Source: a virus. From it: a stretch of 23,661 nucleotides of DNA. The position numbers and the translations under genes are program-made. This document shows, one piece after another, positions 5,436-12,785 of the stretch. The stretch covers positions 1-23,661 of IMG/VR virus record IMGVR_UViG_3300043544_000347. One strand, given 5' to 3'. Numbering within the stretch: the stretch's first letter is position 1; each line of letters begins with the position of its first letter. The notes below the pieces were generated by a model. That model worked only from the letters and a program-made list of their open reading frames with translations. It ran no database searches and was not told where the DNA came from.

Positions 5436-5627
5436 TTACTCGTAAGGATAAAGCGATTTTCCTTCTCGCCAAACCTCAAAGAAAATGTCAATATCTTCAT
5501 CGGTAAACCCCAATTCCTTCAAGTATTTATAGCATTGGGTCAGCGAACCTTCTTCTAAATATCGCCAACAATTTTCTTCTATTTCCTGCGTCATTTTTAC
5601 TTTATTGATTTTAGTTTCTTTTGCCAT
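5436..5627 (-). CDS. Hypothetical protein, 63 aa
   Basis: First gene of the leftward operon. It has a lysine-rich start (AKETKINKVKMTQ), then an acidic helical body with two cysteines (ENCWRYLEEGSLTQCYKYLK; ELGFTDEDIDIFFEVWREG). The GFTDEDIDIF segment recalls short helical adaptor folds, but I do not recognise it. Small proteins at this position in phage operons are often early effectors; that is speculation. It lies about 225 nt downstream of two tandem promoters, so its mRNA would have a long leader. Confidence 0.65.
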   Translation of the reverse strand: MAKETKINKVKMTQEIEENCWRYLEEGSLTQCYKYLKELGFTDEDIDIFFEVWREGKSLYPYE

Positions 5628-5657
5628 TGATTTTTATTTGATTATTTTTTTATTTTT

Positions 5658-5668
5658 CGACCTTTTTA
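5658..5668 (-). promoter_or_regulatory. Gene-start motif TAAAAAGGTCG, first gene of the leftward operon
   Basis: Minus-strand GGTCG (5662-5658) begins 35 nt before the ATG at 5627, the longest spacing in the set. As the first gene of the operon it has no upstream stop codon to share. Confidence 0.6.
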
Positions 5669-5676
5669 TTTTTGGA

Positions 5677-5799
5677 GGCGAGAAGGAGAACCCCAGAAAA
5701 AAGCTTAATTTTTTTATTTGGGGAGCCGTTCAGGCCCAATTTTTACATTTCCAGCCTCGCCCCCAAATTTTTTAGCTTTCCAGGGTTTCCATTCTCGCC
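5677..5799 (-). repeat. Imperfect inverted repeat in the leftward leader
   Basis: The 20-nt segments 5677-5696 and 5780-5799 are complementary at 15 of 20 positions, with a perfect GGCGAGAA/TTCTCGCC end. Two TCGCCCCC runs occur in the same stretch. It lies in the leader transcribed from the two leftward promoters and is unusually GC-rich for this genome. It may be a leader RNA structure. Confidence 0.45.
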
Positions 5800-5859
5800 C
5801 CCTCTATATATTATGACGCTTTTCTTTTGCTTTTGTTTCACTTTCCATTATCATTCTCT

Positions 5860-5887
5860 ATTTTAATCAATTGGATTTTTTTGTCAA
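5860..5887 (-). promoter_or_regulatory. Leftward promoter P1 (TTGACA-N16-TAAAAT)
   Basis: On the minus strand TTGACA (5887-5882) is perfect, followed by a 16-nt spacer and TAAAAT (5865-5860, 5/6). Transcription would begin near 5853 and give a leader of about 225 nt before the ATG at 5627. Confidence 0.75.
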
Positions 5888-5908
5888 GAGCTTTTCTCTT
5901 CCACTATC

Positions 5909-5936
5909 ATTTTAGCAAATCAGAAAACAATGTCAA
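5909..5936 (-). promoter_or_regulatory. Leftward promoter P2 (TTGACA-N16-TAAAAT)
   Basis: Minus-strand TTGACA (5936-5931), a 16-nt spacer and TAAAAT (5914-5909): the same boxes and spacing as P1, 49 bp upstream of it. Finding two such matches in tandem makes chance unlikely. Confidence 0.75.
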
Positions 5937-5965
5937 GGGGTCAAATTTAGCTTAAAAATGGCAAG

Positions 5966-5974
5966 TTTTCCACA
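5966..5974 (+). promoter_or_regulatory. DnaA-box-like site TTTTCCACA
   Basis: Matches the relaxed DnaA consensus TTWTNCACA and is preceded by AG, as is the second copy. Confidence 0.4.
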
Positions 5975-6010
5975 GCCTGCCAAATTTTAAAAACCACCAA
6001 AGAAAAAAAG

Positions 6011-6019
6011 TTTTCCACA
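6011..6019 (+). promoter_or_regulatory. DnaA-box-like site TTTTCCACA, second copy
   Basis: Same sequence and orientation, 45 bp downstream of the first. Confidence 0.4.
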
Positions 6020-6218
6020 AAAACCCGCCCGCTAAGAGACATAAAAAAATTAAAAAAATCTACATTAAGAATTAAAAAATCAATTTCAAAACTCAGCCGC
6101 ATAATTACAAAAAACCAAAAAAATCACGCTTTTTAAAACTTATTTTCTACATCTAAAACCCCAAAAAGAGCTAAATTTTTCGTAAATACACGCTAAAATC
6201 GCTTATAAACCCCCCTTC

Positions 6219-6270
6219 TTTTCCAAGATGATTCTGATACCCTTTTGAGCCCTAACACGCCTTATAACGC
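6219..6270 (+). repeat. Diverged 52-nt direct repeat, copy 1
   Basis: A gapless alignment with 6403-6454 gives 35 of 52 identical positions. It starts with TTTTC, contains GATTCT and CTAAC, and ends with the identical CTTATAACGC. Confidence 0.55.
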
Positions 6271-6402
6271 AAGTTTTCCCCTAAAAGTTGATGTCTTTTT
6301 GGGACGCTTACCCCCCGAAATTGATATTTTCCCGCCTATAAGCAAGATTTTATGAAGTTTTTTCGTACTCCTGCGTTATTTTGCGTTATGGGGATGCCTT
6401 GC

Positions 6403-6454
6403 TTTTCAAAGACGATTCTTCCCCATCTTTAGCTTCTAACCCAGCTTATAACGC
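6403..6454 (+). repeat. Diverged 52-nt direct repeat, copy 2
   Basis: Partner of 6219-6270, 184 bp downstream. Two inverted GCGTTAT elements lie just upstream (6373-6389). Confidence 0.55.
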
Positions 6455-6744
6455 ATTTTAGAGGGCAAAAATGGCCATTTTAAAAGAGAGCTAAGACACA
6501 AAAACAAATTTTGACATTTTTAACTTCTCCGTCCGCAATTAAAAACATTCTCAATTTCAAAGAATAAAACTTAACTAAAAGCAAAACCATTCAGCCCTTT
6601 CTGGGTCGTAAAGAGTTTCTACCCCTCCCATACTTGACAAGAAGAAATTATTGTTTTCTGGTGTTGTATGCGATTCTGGAACCTTTTGAGGAGTTTAGGC
6701 GAGGGCACAAAGAGGGACTTTCTTCTCTCCCAGTATATCTCAAA

Positions 6745-6884
6745 AAAATACAGTTCACCCATAATATATTCCAGTATATTTTTAAAATACACATCACTAT
6801 ATGTTAAAAATACACATCACTATTGGTATATTTCTGTAACACAAAAAAGAAATAGTGAGTTGAGAAGTAGAGTAGTGTTTGTAT
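6745..6884. repeat. Operator-like repeat cluster upstream of the late promoter
   Basis: AAAATACACATCACTAT occurs exactly at 6784-6800 and 6807-6823 (period 23 bp). A weaker copy, AAAATACAGTTCACCCA, is at 6745-6761. Inverted elements follow: AATAGTGA (6851-6858), complementary to TCACTATT at 6817-6824, and TAGTGTTTGTAT (6873-6884), an inverted relative of the same core. The cluster ends just before the -35 box at 6899, where repressor or activator sites would be expected. Confidence 0.6.
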
Positions 6885-6898
6885 GCTGTAAAAACTAC

Positions 6899-6927
6899 TT
6901 GACAAATAATTTTAACTATACTAAACT
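6899..6927 (+). promoter_or_regulatory. Rightward promoter of the packaging/virion block
   Basis: TTGACA (6899-6904) is perfect; after a 17-nt spacer comes TAAACT (6922-6927, 4/6). Transcription would start about 12 nt before the ATG at 6946, giving a very short leader. Confidence 0.6.
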
Positions 6928-6945
6928 GAAATATAACAGAAACAT

Positions 6946-7368
6946 ATGCCAAATCCCAATATAAAATATTATGGGTTTAAAAAGGGATATGACCCGAGAA
7001 GACATGTAAAGAAAAAGGGTGAAGCATCTTTTAAGACAATGTTCTTTGAAGCATGTAAGCAAGTATATAAAGACAGAAAGAAACATAAAAAACCAGATAA
7101 GTTAATAATTGAGATTATAAAAACAGGACTGGAAAAATTGCTTAATTCAGAAAAGTTTGATTATTCTCTGTATAAAGACATAATGGACAGAATATTTGGT
7201 AAAGCACCAGAAACTATTGAAATAGAAGCAAAGAAGAAGTTAATTACTTTAGAAGAGGAAGAAAAAGAGAATGAACCACTAGAAACTCCCAAAACGCTTC
7301 CAGAACCAACCCCAGAATCCCAGACGATACAAAATACCCCTCAGACAGAAAAGGCGGCCGAAAATTAA
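6946..7368 (+). CDS. terS: Probable terminase small subunit
   Basis: A protein of 140 aa immediately before the large terminase. The basic N terminus (YDPRRHVKKKGEASFKTMF, residues 15-33) leads into a helical segment, then YSLYKDIMDRIFGKAPETIE (residues 73-92). A C-terminal D-R-x-x-GK-x-P-x-T-I-E signature is one I associate with small-terminase-like phage proteins. It should bind packaging-site DNA and recruit the large subunit. The last 40 residues are a low-complexity acidic, Pro/Thr-rich tail (EEEEKENEPLETPKTLPEPT). The start is the first ATG downstream of the promoter; there is no SD. Confidence 0.7.
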   Translation: MPNPNIKYYGFKKGYDPRRHVKKKGEASFKTMFFEACKQVYKDRKKHKKPDKLIIEIIKTGLEKLLNSEKFDYSLYKDIMDRIFGKAPETIEIEAKKKLITLEEEEKENEPLETPKTLPEPTPESQTIQNTPQTEKAAEN

Positions 7369-7427
7369 AGTTTTGCGACGAAGATGCATTTTTTTAAAGG
7401 GGGGTAGGAGAGTTTCTATTTCACTAT

Positions 7428-8765
7428 ATGGAGGCAGAAAAAATTTCATTTTTTAAGCTGGCAAATTTTTTTCCAAAACAAAGATTAGCCCTTGAGGCAA
7501 CTAAAAATTACAAATATGTTTTATATTCTGGAACAGCTGGAAGTGGAAAATCGTTTTGGTTAAGATGGACAGCTCTTTATTGGCTATTAAAATGGTGCGC
7601 AAAACAAGATGGGGTTCAGGTTGGAATTTTTTGCGAAACCTATCCTGCTTTATATGATAGACATCTAAAAAAAGTAAAAGAAGAATTTCCTCCGTGGCTC
7701 GGTATCTATCTTGAAAACAAACACGAATTTATTCTCAATAACGAATATGGCAAGGGAATAATCGCCTTTAGAAATCTTGATGACCCCCAGAAATTTTTAT
7801 CCTCAGAATTCGCTTTAATTGCGGTTGATGAAATTACCAGAATACCAAAAGAAACCTTTGATATTTTAAAAACAAGATTGAGATGGGCAGGCATTCCAGA
7901 TACAAAGTTTATTTGTGCTACAAACCCAATTGGAGAACATAAATTATGGGTGAGACAATTTTTTATTGAGAAAACCTCAAAAGACCCAGATTGTAAATTA
8001 TCTTTTACCATTCACGCCTCTTCAACTGATAATCCTTATTTGCCCCAAGATTATTTTAAATCTCTGGAACATTTAGACGAGAAAATGAGAAAAGCTCTTT
8101 TGGAGGGTGATTGGTATGCAATGGAAGAAGAAATGGATACAGAGGGATATATACCGCTTCTATCAACAAAACAATTAGAAGATGCAATAATTGATGTTGA
8201 TTTTCCACCTACCCATCCTTGTATTGTGGGAATTGATGTAGGAGCTGGTGGAGACGAGACAGCAATTGTTCTGAGAGACCATTTATCAGCCAAAGTTCTT
8301 TTTAACAAAAAACTATCAGATACAATGGCTCTTTTGCCAATTATAGCTGATTATATTTCAAAATATAATCCAAGAATAATTGCAGTTGATATAACTGGCA
8401 TAGGAAAAGGAATTTATGATAGATTAAACGAAGCTGGGCTTATTTCAAAGACAATTGGGGTTATTTTTGGTTCAAAGGCAAACGACCCAGACAGATTTTT
8501 TAACAAAAAAGCAGAGCTCTATTGGAAAGCAAGAGAATGGCTTTTAAGTGGTGGAAAACTGATTAGAGATGACTCTTGGAATGAGGCAGTTAATATCAGA
8601 TATAAAATTCATTCAGATAAAAGAATACAAATTGAGCCAAAGGAAAATCTCTTGAAAAAAGGAATCGCTTCTCCAAATGTTTGGGATGCATTTACTTTAA
8701 CTTTTGTAGAAGATTTGAACCAGTTAAAATTCTATGAATACGATGGTGAATTCAGTTTGGTCTAA
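7428..8765 (+). CDS. terL: Terminase large subunit
   Basis: A protein of 445 aa, normal for the family. The N-terminal packaging ATPase has Walker A GTAGSGKS (35-42), Walker B LIAVDE (130-135) and a coupling motif FICATNP (161-167). The C-terminal RNase-H-like nuclease has acidic residues D270 (VGIDVGAGGDET), D321 (IIAVDITGIG) and D420 (ASPNVWDAFTLTF). It drives ATP-dependent DNA packaging into proheads and cuts concatemers. The ATG is 59 nt after the small-subunit gene; GGGGGGTAGGAGAG (about 7399-7412) is purine-rich but 15 nt from the start, too far for a normal SD. All key motifs are intact. Confidence 0.97.
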   Translation: MEAEKISFFKLANFFPKQRLALEATKNYKYVLYSGTAGSGKSFWLRWTALYWLLKWCAKQDGVQVGIFCETYPALYDRHLKKVKEEFPPWLGIYLENKHEFILNNEYGKGIIAFRNLDDPQKFLSSEFALIAVDEITRIPKETFDILKTRLRWAGIPDTKFICATNPIGEHKLWVRQFFIEKTSKDPDCKLSFTIHASSTDNPYLPQDYFKSLEHLDEKMRKALLEGDWYAMEEEMDTEGYIPLLSTKQLEDAIIDVDFPPTHPCIVGIDVGAGGDETAIVLRDHLSAKVLFNKKLSDTMALLPIIADYISKYNPRIIAVDITGIGKGIYDRLNEAGLISKTIGVIFGSKANDPDRFFNKKAELYWKAREWLLSGGKLIRDDSWNEAVNIRYKIHSDKRIQIEPKENLLKKGIASPNVWDAFTLTFVEDLNQLKFYEYDGEFSLV

Positions 8766-8769
8766 AAGT

Positions 8770-9435
8770 ATGGATATAAACAAAATTTTTCCAAACATTC
8801 CGCAATCAGAAGATGTTAGAGTGGAAAGGGTTGAAATAAGAGATAAAGGAATTTTTACTTATATTAAAAACGAAAGTGAACCATATCCAGGACTTTTAAG
8901 TCCAGAAATGTTATATTTAACCTGCATTCAAAAATATATTCTTTTATTTTATCTTTCTCGCCCCTATCTTTTACCATTTTTTAAAAGTTTTTATTTAATG
9001 ATTTACAGAAAGGGATTAAAAAAATTAGAATTTTCCTATCCATATTTTTGTTCTTTTGTTAGAAGCCTAATAGATGCTTTTATTAAAACTTTTGGATTAA
9101 ATTTTTCAGATGATATTAGAGATTTTTATTATTCAATTTTTATGATTTTAGAATTAGATAGTGCTTATAGGTTGAGATTTCAAAGAGTTCTTGTTGGCAA
9201 AAAAATTCAAAATAAAAAAGATTTAATAGCAATTTTTAAAGAATTGGAAAAAAGAGAAAAAGACAGGGGGACGAAAAGAAAATGGTTTATTATTAGAATT
9301 TTTTTAAGTATATTTTTTCCTTTGCTTGAATGGAAATTTAAAGTATTGACATTTTTTAAGAATGTAGATAACATAGAATTGAGCAAAGAAGATAAATATT
9401 GGTTGTCTTCCATAGAAAATAGTTTTATAATATAA
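8770..9435 (+). CDS. Hypothetical protein between terminase and portal
   Basis: About 221 aa from ATG 8770, which sits 4 nt after the terminase stop; an in-frame ATG at 8734 inside the terminase gene would add 12 residues and is less likely. The N terminus contains VRVERVEIRDKGIFTYI and YPGLLSPEMLYL. The middle is rich in aromatic and aliphatic helices (YILLFYLSRPYLLPFFKSFY) that may be one or two membrane segments or a hydrophobic helical bundle, and the C terminus is basic then hydrophobic. I do not recognise it. Its position suggests a packaging or head-vertex role, which is only an inference. Confidence 0.75.
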   Translation: MDINKIFPNIPQSEDVRVERVEIRDKGIFTYIKNESEPYPGLLSPEMLYLTCIQKYILLFYLSRPYLLPFFKSFYLMIYRKGLKKLEFSYPYFCSFVRSLIDAFIKTFGLNFSDDIRDFYYSIFMILELDSAYRLRFQRVLVGKKIQNKKDLIAIFKELEKREKDRGTKRKWFIIRIFLSIFFPLLEWKFKVLTFFKNVDNIELSKEDKYWLSSIENSFII

Positions 9436-9439
9436 CAAA

Positions 9440-9850
9440 ATGGCAAAAGAATATACGGGATTACTTTTAGCAAGGTTTGACAAAAAAGAAATTGAAAAAG
9501 TTCATCCTGAATGGTTAGTTCAGAGGGGTCCTGTAAAGTTTTTAAAAAACGAGGTTAAAGAGGCGCTCAAAAAAATTCTTTTAGAAAAAATTTATAAACA
9601 GGCAAAAGAAAAAAAATATGAGATTTTAGAAAACATTGTCATAAGAGAAACAGAGAACTCATTTTTAGCTATGACAATTGCCGAACCCAAAGGTTTTCTT
9701 TCACGATTTAAAAAATTAGTAATGCCAAAAATTACCCCAGAAGAATTTGAAAAAAGATGTTTAGATGTTTTAAATAAATTTGAATTAACCCCCATAACGC
9801 CAGACGATATTCAAAAATATGGACAAACAGACACCAATACCACCCAATAG
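9440..9850 (+). CDS. Hypothetical protein preceding the portal
   Basis: A protein of 136 aa. A lysine- and glutamate-rich helical body (PVKFLKNEVKEALKKILLEK; IYKQAKEKKYEILENIVI) is followed by FLAMTIAEPKGF and a C-terminal helix ending LTPITPDDIQKYGQ. No signature is recognised. It starts 4 nt after the upstream gene and overlaps the portal gene by 32 nt, so it is translationally coupled to the portal. It could be a small head-assembly or regulatory protein. Confidence 0.75.
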   Translation: MAKEYTGLLLARFDKKEIEKVHPEWLVQRGPVKFLKNEVKEALKKILLEKIYKQAKEKKYEILENIVIRETENSFLAMTIAEPKGFLSRFKKLVMPKITPEEFEKRCLDVLNKFELTPITPDDIQKYGQTDTNTTQ

Positions 9851-11852
9851 ACAATTGGAACTTTCTTTTCTTCCTCTAAAAGATTGGCGACCAGAAGAAA
9901 TTTTACAAGTAATAAAAACCCAATATGACGATTCTTCTCAAGATACAATCCAAAAGAAACTTCTTTGGCTAAATTTAATTAAGCTTTATCTCAACCAATA
10001 CAAGAAACTAATAGCTGATGATATTTATTTGGGTTCCAATTTGATTTTCAATCAATTCCAAGAAACTTTCTCCGCTGTTGATAGCGACAATAGAAGAACG
10101 GTTTTTGAGGCAAGAAGCCCCGCAGATTTAAAGAAAATGAAATATACTAATGCGGTGGCGAATTTTGATTTTGAAGAAATGCGAATGGGAAAAATAACGA
10201 GAAGCCTTCTTTGGGATACTTTGTTTTTTGGAATTGGACTTTTAGATGTTTCCTTATACGACAAAAAGAGAAAGCTTTTAATTCTCAAACCAGTAAATCC
10301 AATGCTCTTTTTCGTAGACAAGCAAGCAACTTCAATTGAAGATGCAAGATACGCTGGTAGATTTATCTACAAAACTCCATATGAACTAAAACAAGACCCA
10401 AGATTAGATGAAAGCAAGGTAATGGAGTTAATTAGAAAAAAAACGGGAGCGGTTTCTTACGAAAAGCAACAATTAGTAGATACTGCTAAAAGAGTTCTAA
10501 TTGGAAACCTTAACTATCAAGAACCAATACACCCCCAAGCTTATATTGAAATATTAGAATGGTATATGTATTCTGGTGGAGATTTGTGGGTAGTTTGGAC
10601 TGATAATTCAGCCAGCATTTTATTGGGTTATCAGAAAGTAGATTACAGAGATGCTGGTAATGGAAGCAAAGTTCCATTTGTTCCATTCTATTACATAAAA
10701 ACTAATCTTTCTTTCTGGGGAATTGGATTACCAGAAAAACTTGAAGATTTACATAGAGCCGATGTTGTTTTAAAGAATTATCTCTTTCAGGGAGTAAAAC
10801 TGGACGCTACCCCAACCTTCTTATACAACATTGAAGCAATTATTAATCCTCGTCATCTTTCAACAAAAGAGATTGGAAAATCAATTCCAGTGAAGGGTTA
10901 TCCAGTTAATCAAGTTGTTCCATTTCCCAAAACGAATGTGGTTTCAAACGATACTCTCGCCTTTATGAGCCAAATCCAATCAGAAGCATTAGGAATGGCT
11001 GGATATGCAAGATTGGCTGGGGCATCATTGGCAAAGACAACCAAAAAAACAGCAACTGAATACGCCCTAAGAAAGGCAAAAGAAGATATTTTAATGAGCT
11101 CTCTAATGAGAAATATCATTGAAGGAGAAAAAGATTTTTGGTATCGCTGGTTAAAAAGACATGAAAGATTTATGGATAAAGACGATACGAAATTTATTGA
11201 ATTAACGGGATTTCAGGGGGCAAAAGAATTTTTAGAGGTCAAAAAGTCAGATTTTATTCCAGAGGTTGACCCCAAAATTACGGTAGTTTCTTCTCTTGAA
11301 GCAGAACCAGAAAGAATAATAAAAAGAAGGGATTTGGGAGAAATTTTGTCAATTTTACCCCAAATTGGCGGAAATGTAAGAGAAGCGGTTAGATATATGC
11401 TTTATTTAACAGATTTAATGCCAGACCAGATTGATGGAATTTTGCCACCTACCCCCCACGAAATTAAGGCGGAAAAAGAAAATGAAATTCTAAAACAAAA
11501 CAAAATTGTTGAAATTGATGGCGAAGACGATGACAATCAGCATATTGCTGTTCATATGAGAATTCAATCTACAGAGGCAAGAGAACTTCATATTGCTGCC
11601 CATATGGCAAACATTTTAAGAAAACAGGGAGAAGCAAGATTGGCAAAAATGATGAAGCCAAAAGTTGGAAGACCGCCAAAAGAAGAAGCTTCCCTAGAAG
11701 GAATTCCATCAGAAGTATTGGGAGAAGAAAGACCACCAGCAGATATGCTAGAAGCAAGAATGCCAACCCAAACATCACAAGATATTATTAAACAAGTTTT
11801 AAAATCACCGCAGGAAGGAACCGAAACAATGGGAAAGGGTATAATTCCTTAA
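9819..11852 (+). CDS. Portal protein
   Basis: A protein of 677 aa in the portal position, with podovirus-like length. The N-terminal half resembles portal clip/wing sequences (YLGSNLIFNQFQETFSAVDS; LLWDTLFFGIGLLDVSLYD). The middle has KLDATPTFLYN (from about residue 327), typical of large portals that handle scattered gene-product connections, and the C-terminal third is helical. The tail has two HIAxH repeats (about residues 573-595), an AT-hook-like GRPPKEE (about 616-622) and a low-complexity end. It would form the dodecameric DNA-entry ring at the head vertex. TAA 11850-11852 is shared with a GGTCG motif. Confidence 0.85.
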   Translation: MDKQTPIPPNRQLELSFLPLKDWRPEEILQVIKTQYDDSSQDTIQKKLLWLNLIKLYLNQYKKLIADDIYLGSNLIFNQFQETFSAVDSDNRRTVFEARSPADLKKMKYTNAVANFDFEEMRMGKITRSLLWDTLFFGIGLLDVSLYDKKRKLLILKPVNPMLFFVDKQATSIEDARYAGRFIYKTPYELKQDPRLDESKVMELIRKKTGAVSYEKQQLVDTAKRVLIGNLNYQEPIHPQAYIEILEWYMYSGGDLWVVWTDNSASILLGYQKVDYRDAGNGSKVPFVPFYYIKTNLSFWGIGLPEKLEDLHRADVVLKNYLFQGVKLDATPTFLYNIEAIINPRHLSTKEIGKSIPVKGYPVNQVVPFPKTNVVSNDTLAFMSQIQSEALGMAGYARLAGASLAKTTKKTATEYALRKAKEDILMSSLMRNIIEGEKDFWYRWLKRHERFMDKDDTKFIELTGFQGAKEFLEVKKSDFIPEVDPKITVVSSLEAEPERIIKRRDLGEILSILPQIGGNVREAVRYMLYLTDLMPDQIDGILPPTPHEIKAEKENEILKQNKIVEIDGEDDDNQHIAVHMRIQSTEARELHIAAHMANILRKQGEARLAKMMKPKVGRPPKEEASLEGIPSEVLGEERPPADMLEARMPTQTSQDIIKQVLKSPQEGTETMGKGIIP

Positions 11853-11858
11853 AGGTCG
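11850..11858 (+). promoter_or_regulatory. Gene-start motif TAAAGGTCG after the portal gene
   Basis: GGTCG (11854-11858) begins 25 nt before ATG 11879. Its TAA is the portal stop codon. Confidence 0.6.
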
Positions 11859-11878
11859 CATTAAAACAATATAAAACT

Positions 11879-12070
11879 ATGCCCTTAACGAAGAAGGGGG
11901 AAAAACTACTAAAAAAATTTATAGAACAATACGGAGAAAGAGGAAGGAACATATTTTATGCCAGTTTGGTTAAAGGAACAATACCAGACAAGGAAATTCA
12001 TGGGAAGGGGACGGGAAAATTAGAAAAAGCAAAGCGAAGTTATCAGAGGAAACACAAAAGAAAAAAATAA
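11879..12070 (+). CDS. Small conserved phage protein (MPLTKKGEK type)
   Basis: A protein of 63 aa starting MPLTKKGEKLLKKFIEQYGE, then GRNIFYASLVKGTIPDKEIHG and a strongly basic tail. The combination MPLTKKG-x-K...K-x-YG...FYAS-x-x-KGTI is a signature I recall from many phage genomes, usually beside structural genes; the function is unknown. It abuts the next gene, its last base being the first base of the next ATG. Confidence 0.8.
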   Translation: MPLTKKGEKLLKKFIEQYGERGRNIFYASLVKGTIPDKEIHGKGTGKLEKAKRSYQRKHKRKK

Positions 12071-12399
12071 TGCCAAGAAGAAAAAAGAAAATGGAACAAA
12101 CTAAATTAGAATATTATTTTGGACAACAACTAGCAGAATATGTAGGAAAAGATATAGAAAGGGCAAGGGAATTAGTTAGAGCCTTTAGAACAATCGGGAA
12201 TAGTCCTGAATGGGCTATTCTTAAAAAGATTATTCAAGATACGAGAGAAAAAGTAATTGATAATTTAAAGTCTTCATCGCTTGACCAAGAAGTTTTAATT
12301 AGTTATAAAGAGCAGATAGCATCATTAGATTTTCTTTTAAATCTTCCCGATGAATTGACAAAATTTTTAGAAATTGAGATAATAAGGGGAGAAGAATAA
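12070..12399 (+). CDS. Hypothetical protein, 109 aa
   Basis: A basic start (PRRKKKMEQ) followed by an all-helical body: YYFGQQLAEYVGKDIERA, then SPEWAILKKIIQDTREKVID, then SYKEQIASLDFLLNLPDELT. A final short helical motif ending in LPDEL is seen in small phage proteins that lie between portal and scaffold. The function is unknown. It starts immediately at the stop of the preceding small gene, so the two are coupled. Its TAA is shared with the next GGTCG motif. Confidence 0.75.
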   Translation: MPRRKKKMEQTKLEYYFGQQLAEYVGKDIERARELVRAFRTIGNSPEWAILKKIIQDTREKVIDNLKSSSLDQEVLISYKEQIASLDFLLNLPDELTKFLEIEIIRGEE

Positions 12400-12406
12400 A
12401 AGGTCG
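12397..12406 (+). promoter_or_regulatory. Gene-start motif TAAAAGGTCG upstream of the zinc-ribbon gene
   Basis: GGTCG (12402-12406) begins 26 nt before ATG 12428. Its TAA is the stop of the 109-aa gene. Confidence 0.6.
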
Positions 12407-12427
12407 GAATTTAAATTTACGCTTCTT

Positions 12428-12718
12428 ATGGCAAAAGAAAAAGAAAAAACCAAGAAATATCCTAAAATTATTGGTGGAATTTGTGAATTTTGTGGAATAC
12501 CAGCAAAGAATTGTCCACATTTTAAAGATATTTTTGCTGAAGGAAGATTTAGATGCTTGTGCGGGGCAAGCTCTAATCCATCTTCGTTTAATCAATCAAT
12601 TTATATGTATGTTCCAGAATGGAAAGCTTGGATTTGCAATGCCGAGGGTTGTAGAAGGCAGGCAGAGTTGAGGGGTGGATATGCAAATCCAGAAATTTTA
12701 AAATTTTATAATCCATAA
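12428..12718 (+). CDS. Zinc-ribbon protein
   Basis: A protein of 96 aa with two metal-knuckle pairs. The first is C19-x2-C22 (CEFCGIP) with C29 and H31 (NCPHF); the second is C43/C45 (RCLCG) with C70 and C75 (WICNAEGCRRQ). This can bind one or two zinc ions. A K-rich N terminus and surface aromatics (MYVPEWKAWIC) follow the same theme. It lies in the portal-scaffold interval, so a small head-associated or late-transcription-related DNA/RNA-binding role is possible but unproven. There is no SD; the start is defined by the motif and the only suitable ATG. Confidence 0.8.
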   Translation: MAKEKEKTKKYPKIIGGICEFCGIPAKNCPHFKDIFAEGRFRCLCGASSNPSSFNQSIYMYVPEWKAWICNAEGCRRQAELRGGYANPEILKFYNP

Positions 12719-12737
12719 ATTTGTAATTTAATCATTC

Positions 12738-12763
12738 CCCTTTACATTCCCCGATGTAAAGGG
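12738..12763 (+). promoter_or_regulatory. Perfect hairpin upstream of the scaffold gene
   Basis: CCCTTTACAT (12738-12747) pairs with ATGTAAAGGG (12754-12763) around loop TCCCCG. No T tract follows on either strand, so it is not a clear terminator. It ends 22 nt before the scaffold ATG at 12786 and may be an mRNA stabiliser, processing site or protein-binding site. Confidence 0.65.
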
Positions 12764-12785
12764 TGTATAAAAGGGTGTAAAAACT

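Larger units (their letters stand above)
5940..6470. other. Non-coding region, candidate replication origin
   Basis: No convincing gene is present. The stretch holds two DnaA-box-like sites in the same orientation (5966-5974, 6011-6019) and a very AT-rich run (about 6020-6150). It also has TTATAACGC-type sequences: CTTATAACGC at 6261-6270 and 6445-6454, GCTTATAAAC at 6201-6210, and inverted GCGTTAT at 6373-6379 and 6383-6389. Iteron-like repeats, DnaA boxes and AT-rich DNA in a divergent non-coding region are typical of origins, but no replication gene lies in this window to support it. Confidence 0.4.

Noticed and set aside
5672-5866. 64-codon plus-strand frame
   Set aside because: It lies over the leftward leader and promoter P1, antisense to their direction, with a Phe/Pro-rich composition.
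6511-6540. TTGACA at 6511 as a rightward promoter
   Set aside because: No acceptable -10 box at 16-18 nt; the same applies to TTGACA at 6634.
6590-6640. Short stretch resembling a 16S rRNA segment (CTTTCTGGGTCGTAAAG)
   Set aside because: The likeness covers under 30 nt and no flanking rRNA sequence or helix partners follow; probably chance.
6784-6823. Possible mini CRISPR array
   Set aside because: Only two exact 17-nt copies with a 6-nt gap, no spacers of CRISPR size; they fit operators better.
6668-6964. 98-codon plus-strand frame
   Set aside because: It runs through the operator-like repeats and the late promoter, has an unlikely composition and overlaps the small-terminase start; judged spurious.
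12471-12671. 66-codon frame overlapping the zinc-ribbon gene
   Set aside because: Shadow frame in the same direction without its own start signal; the zinc-ribbon frame has clear cysteine knuckles.
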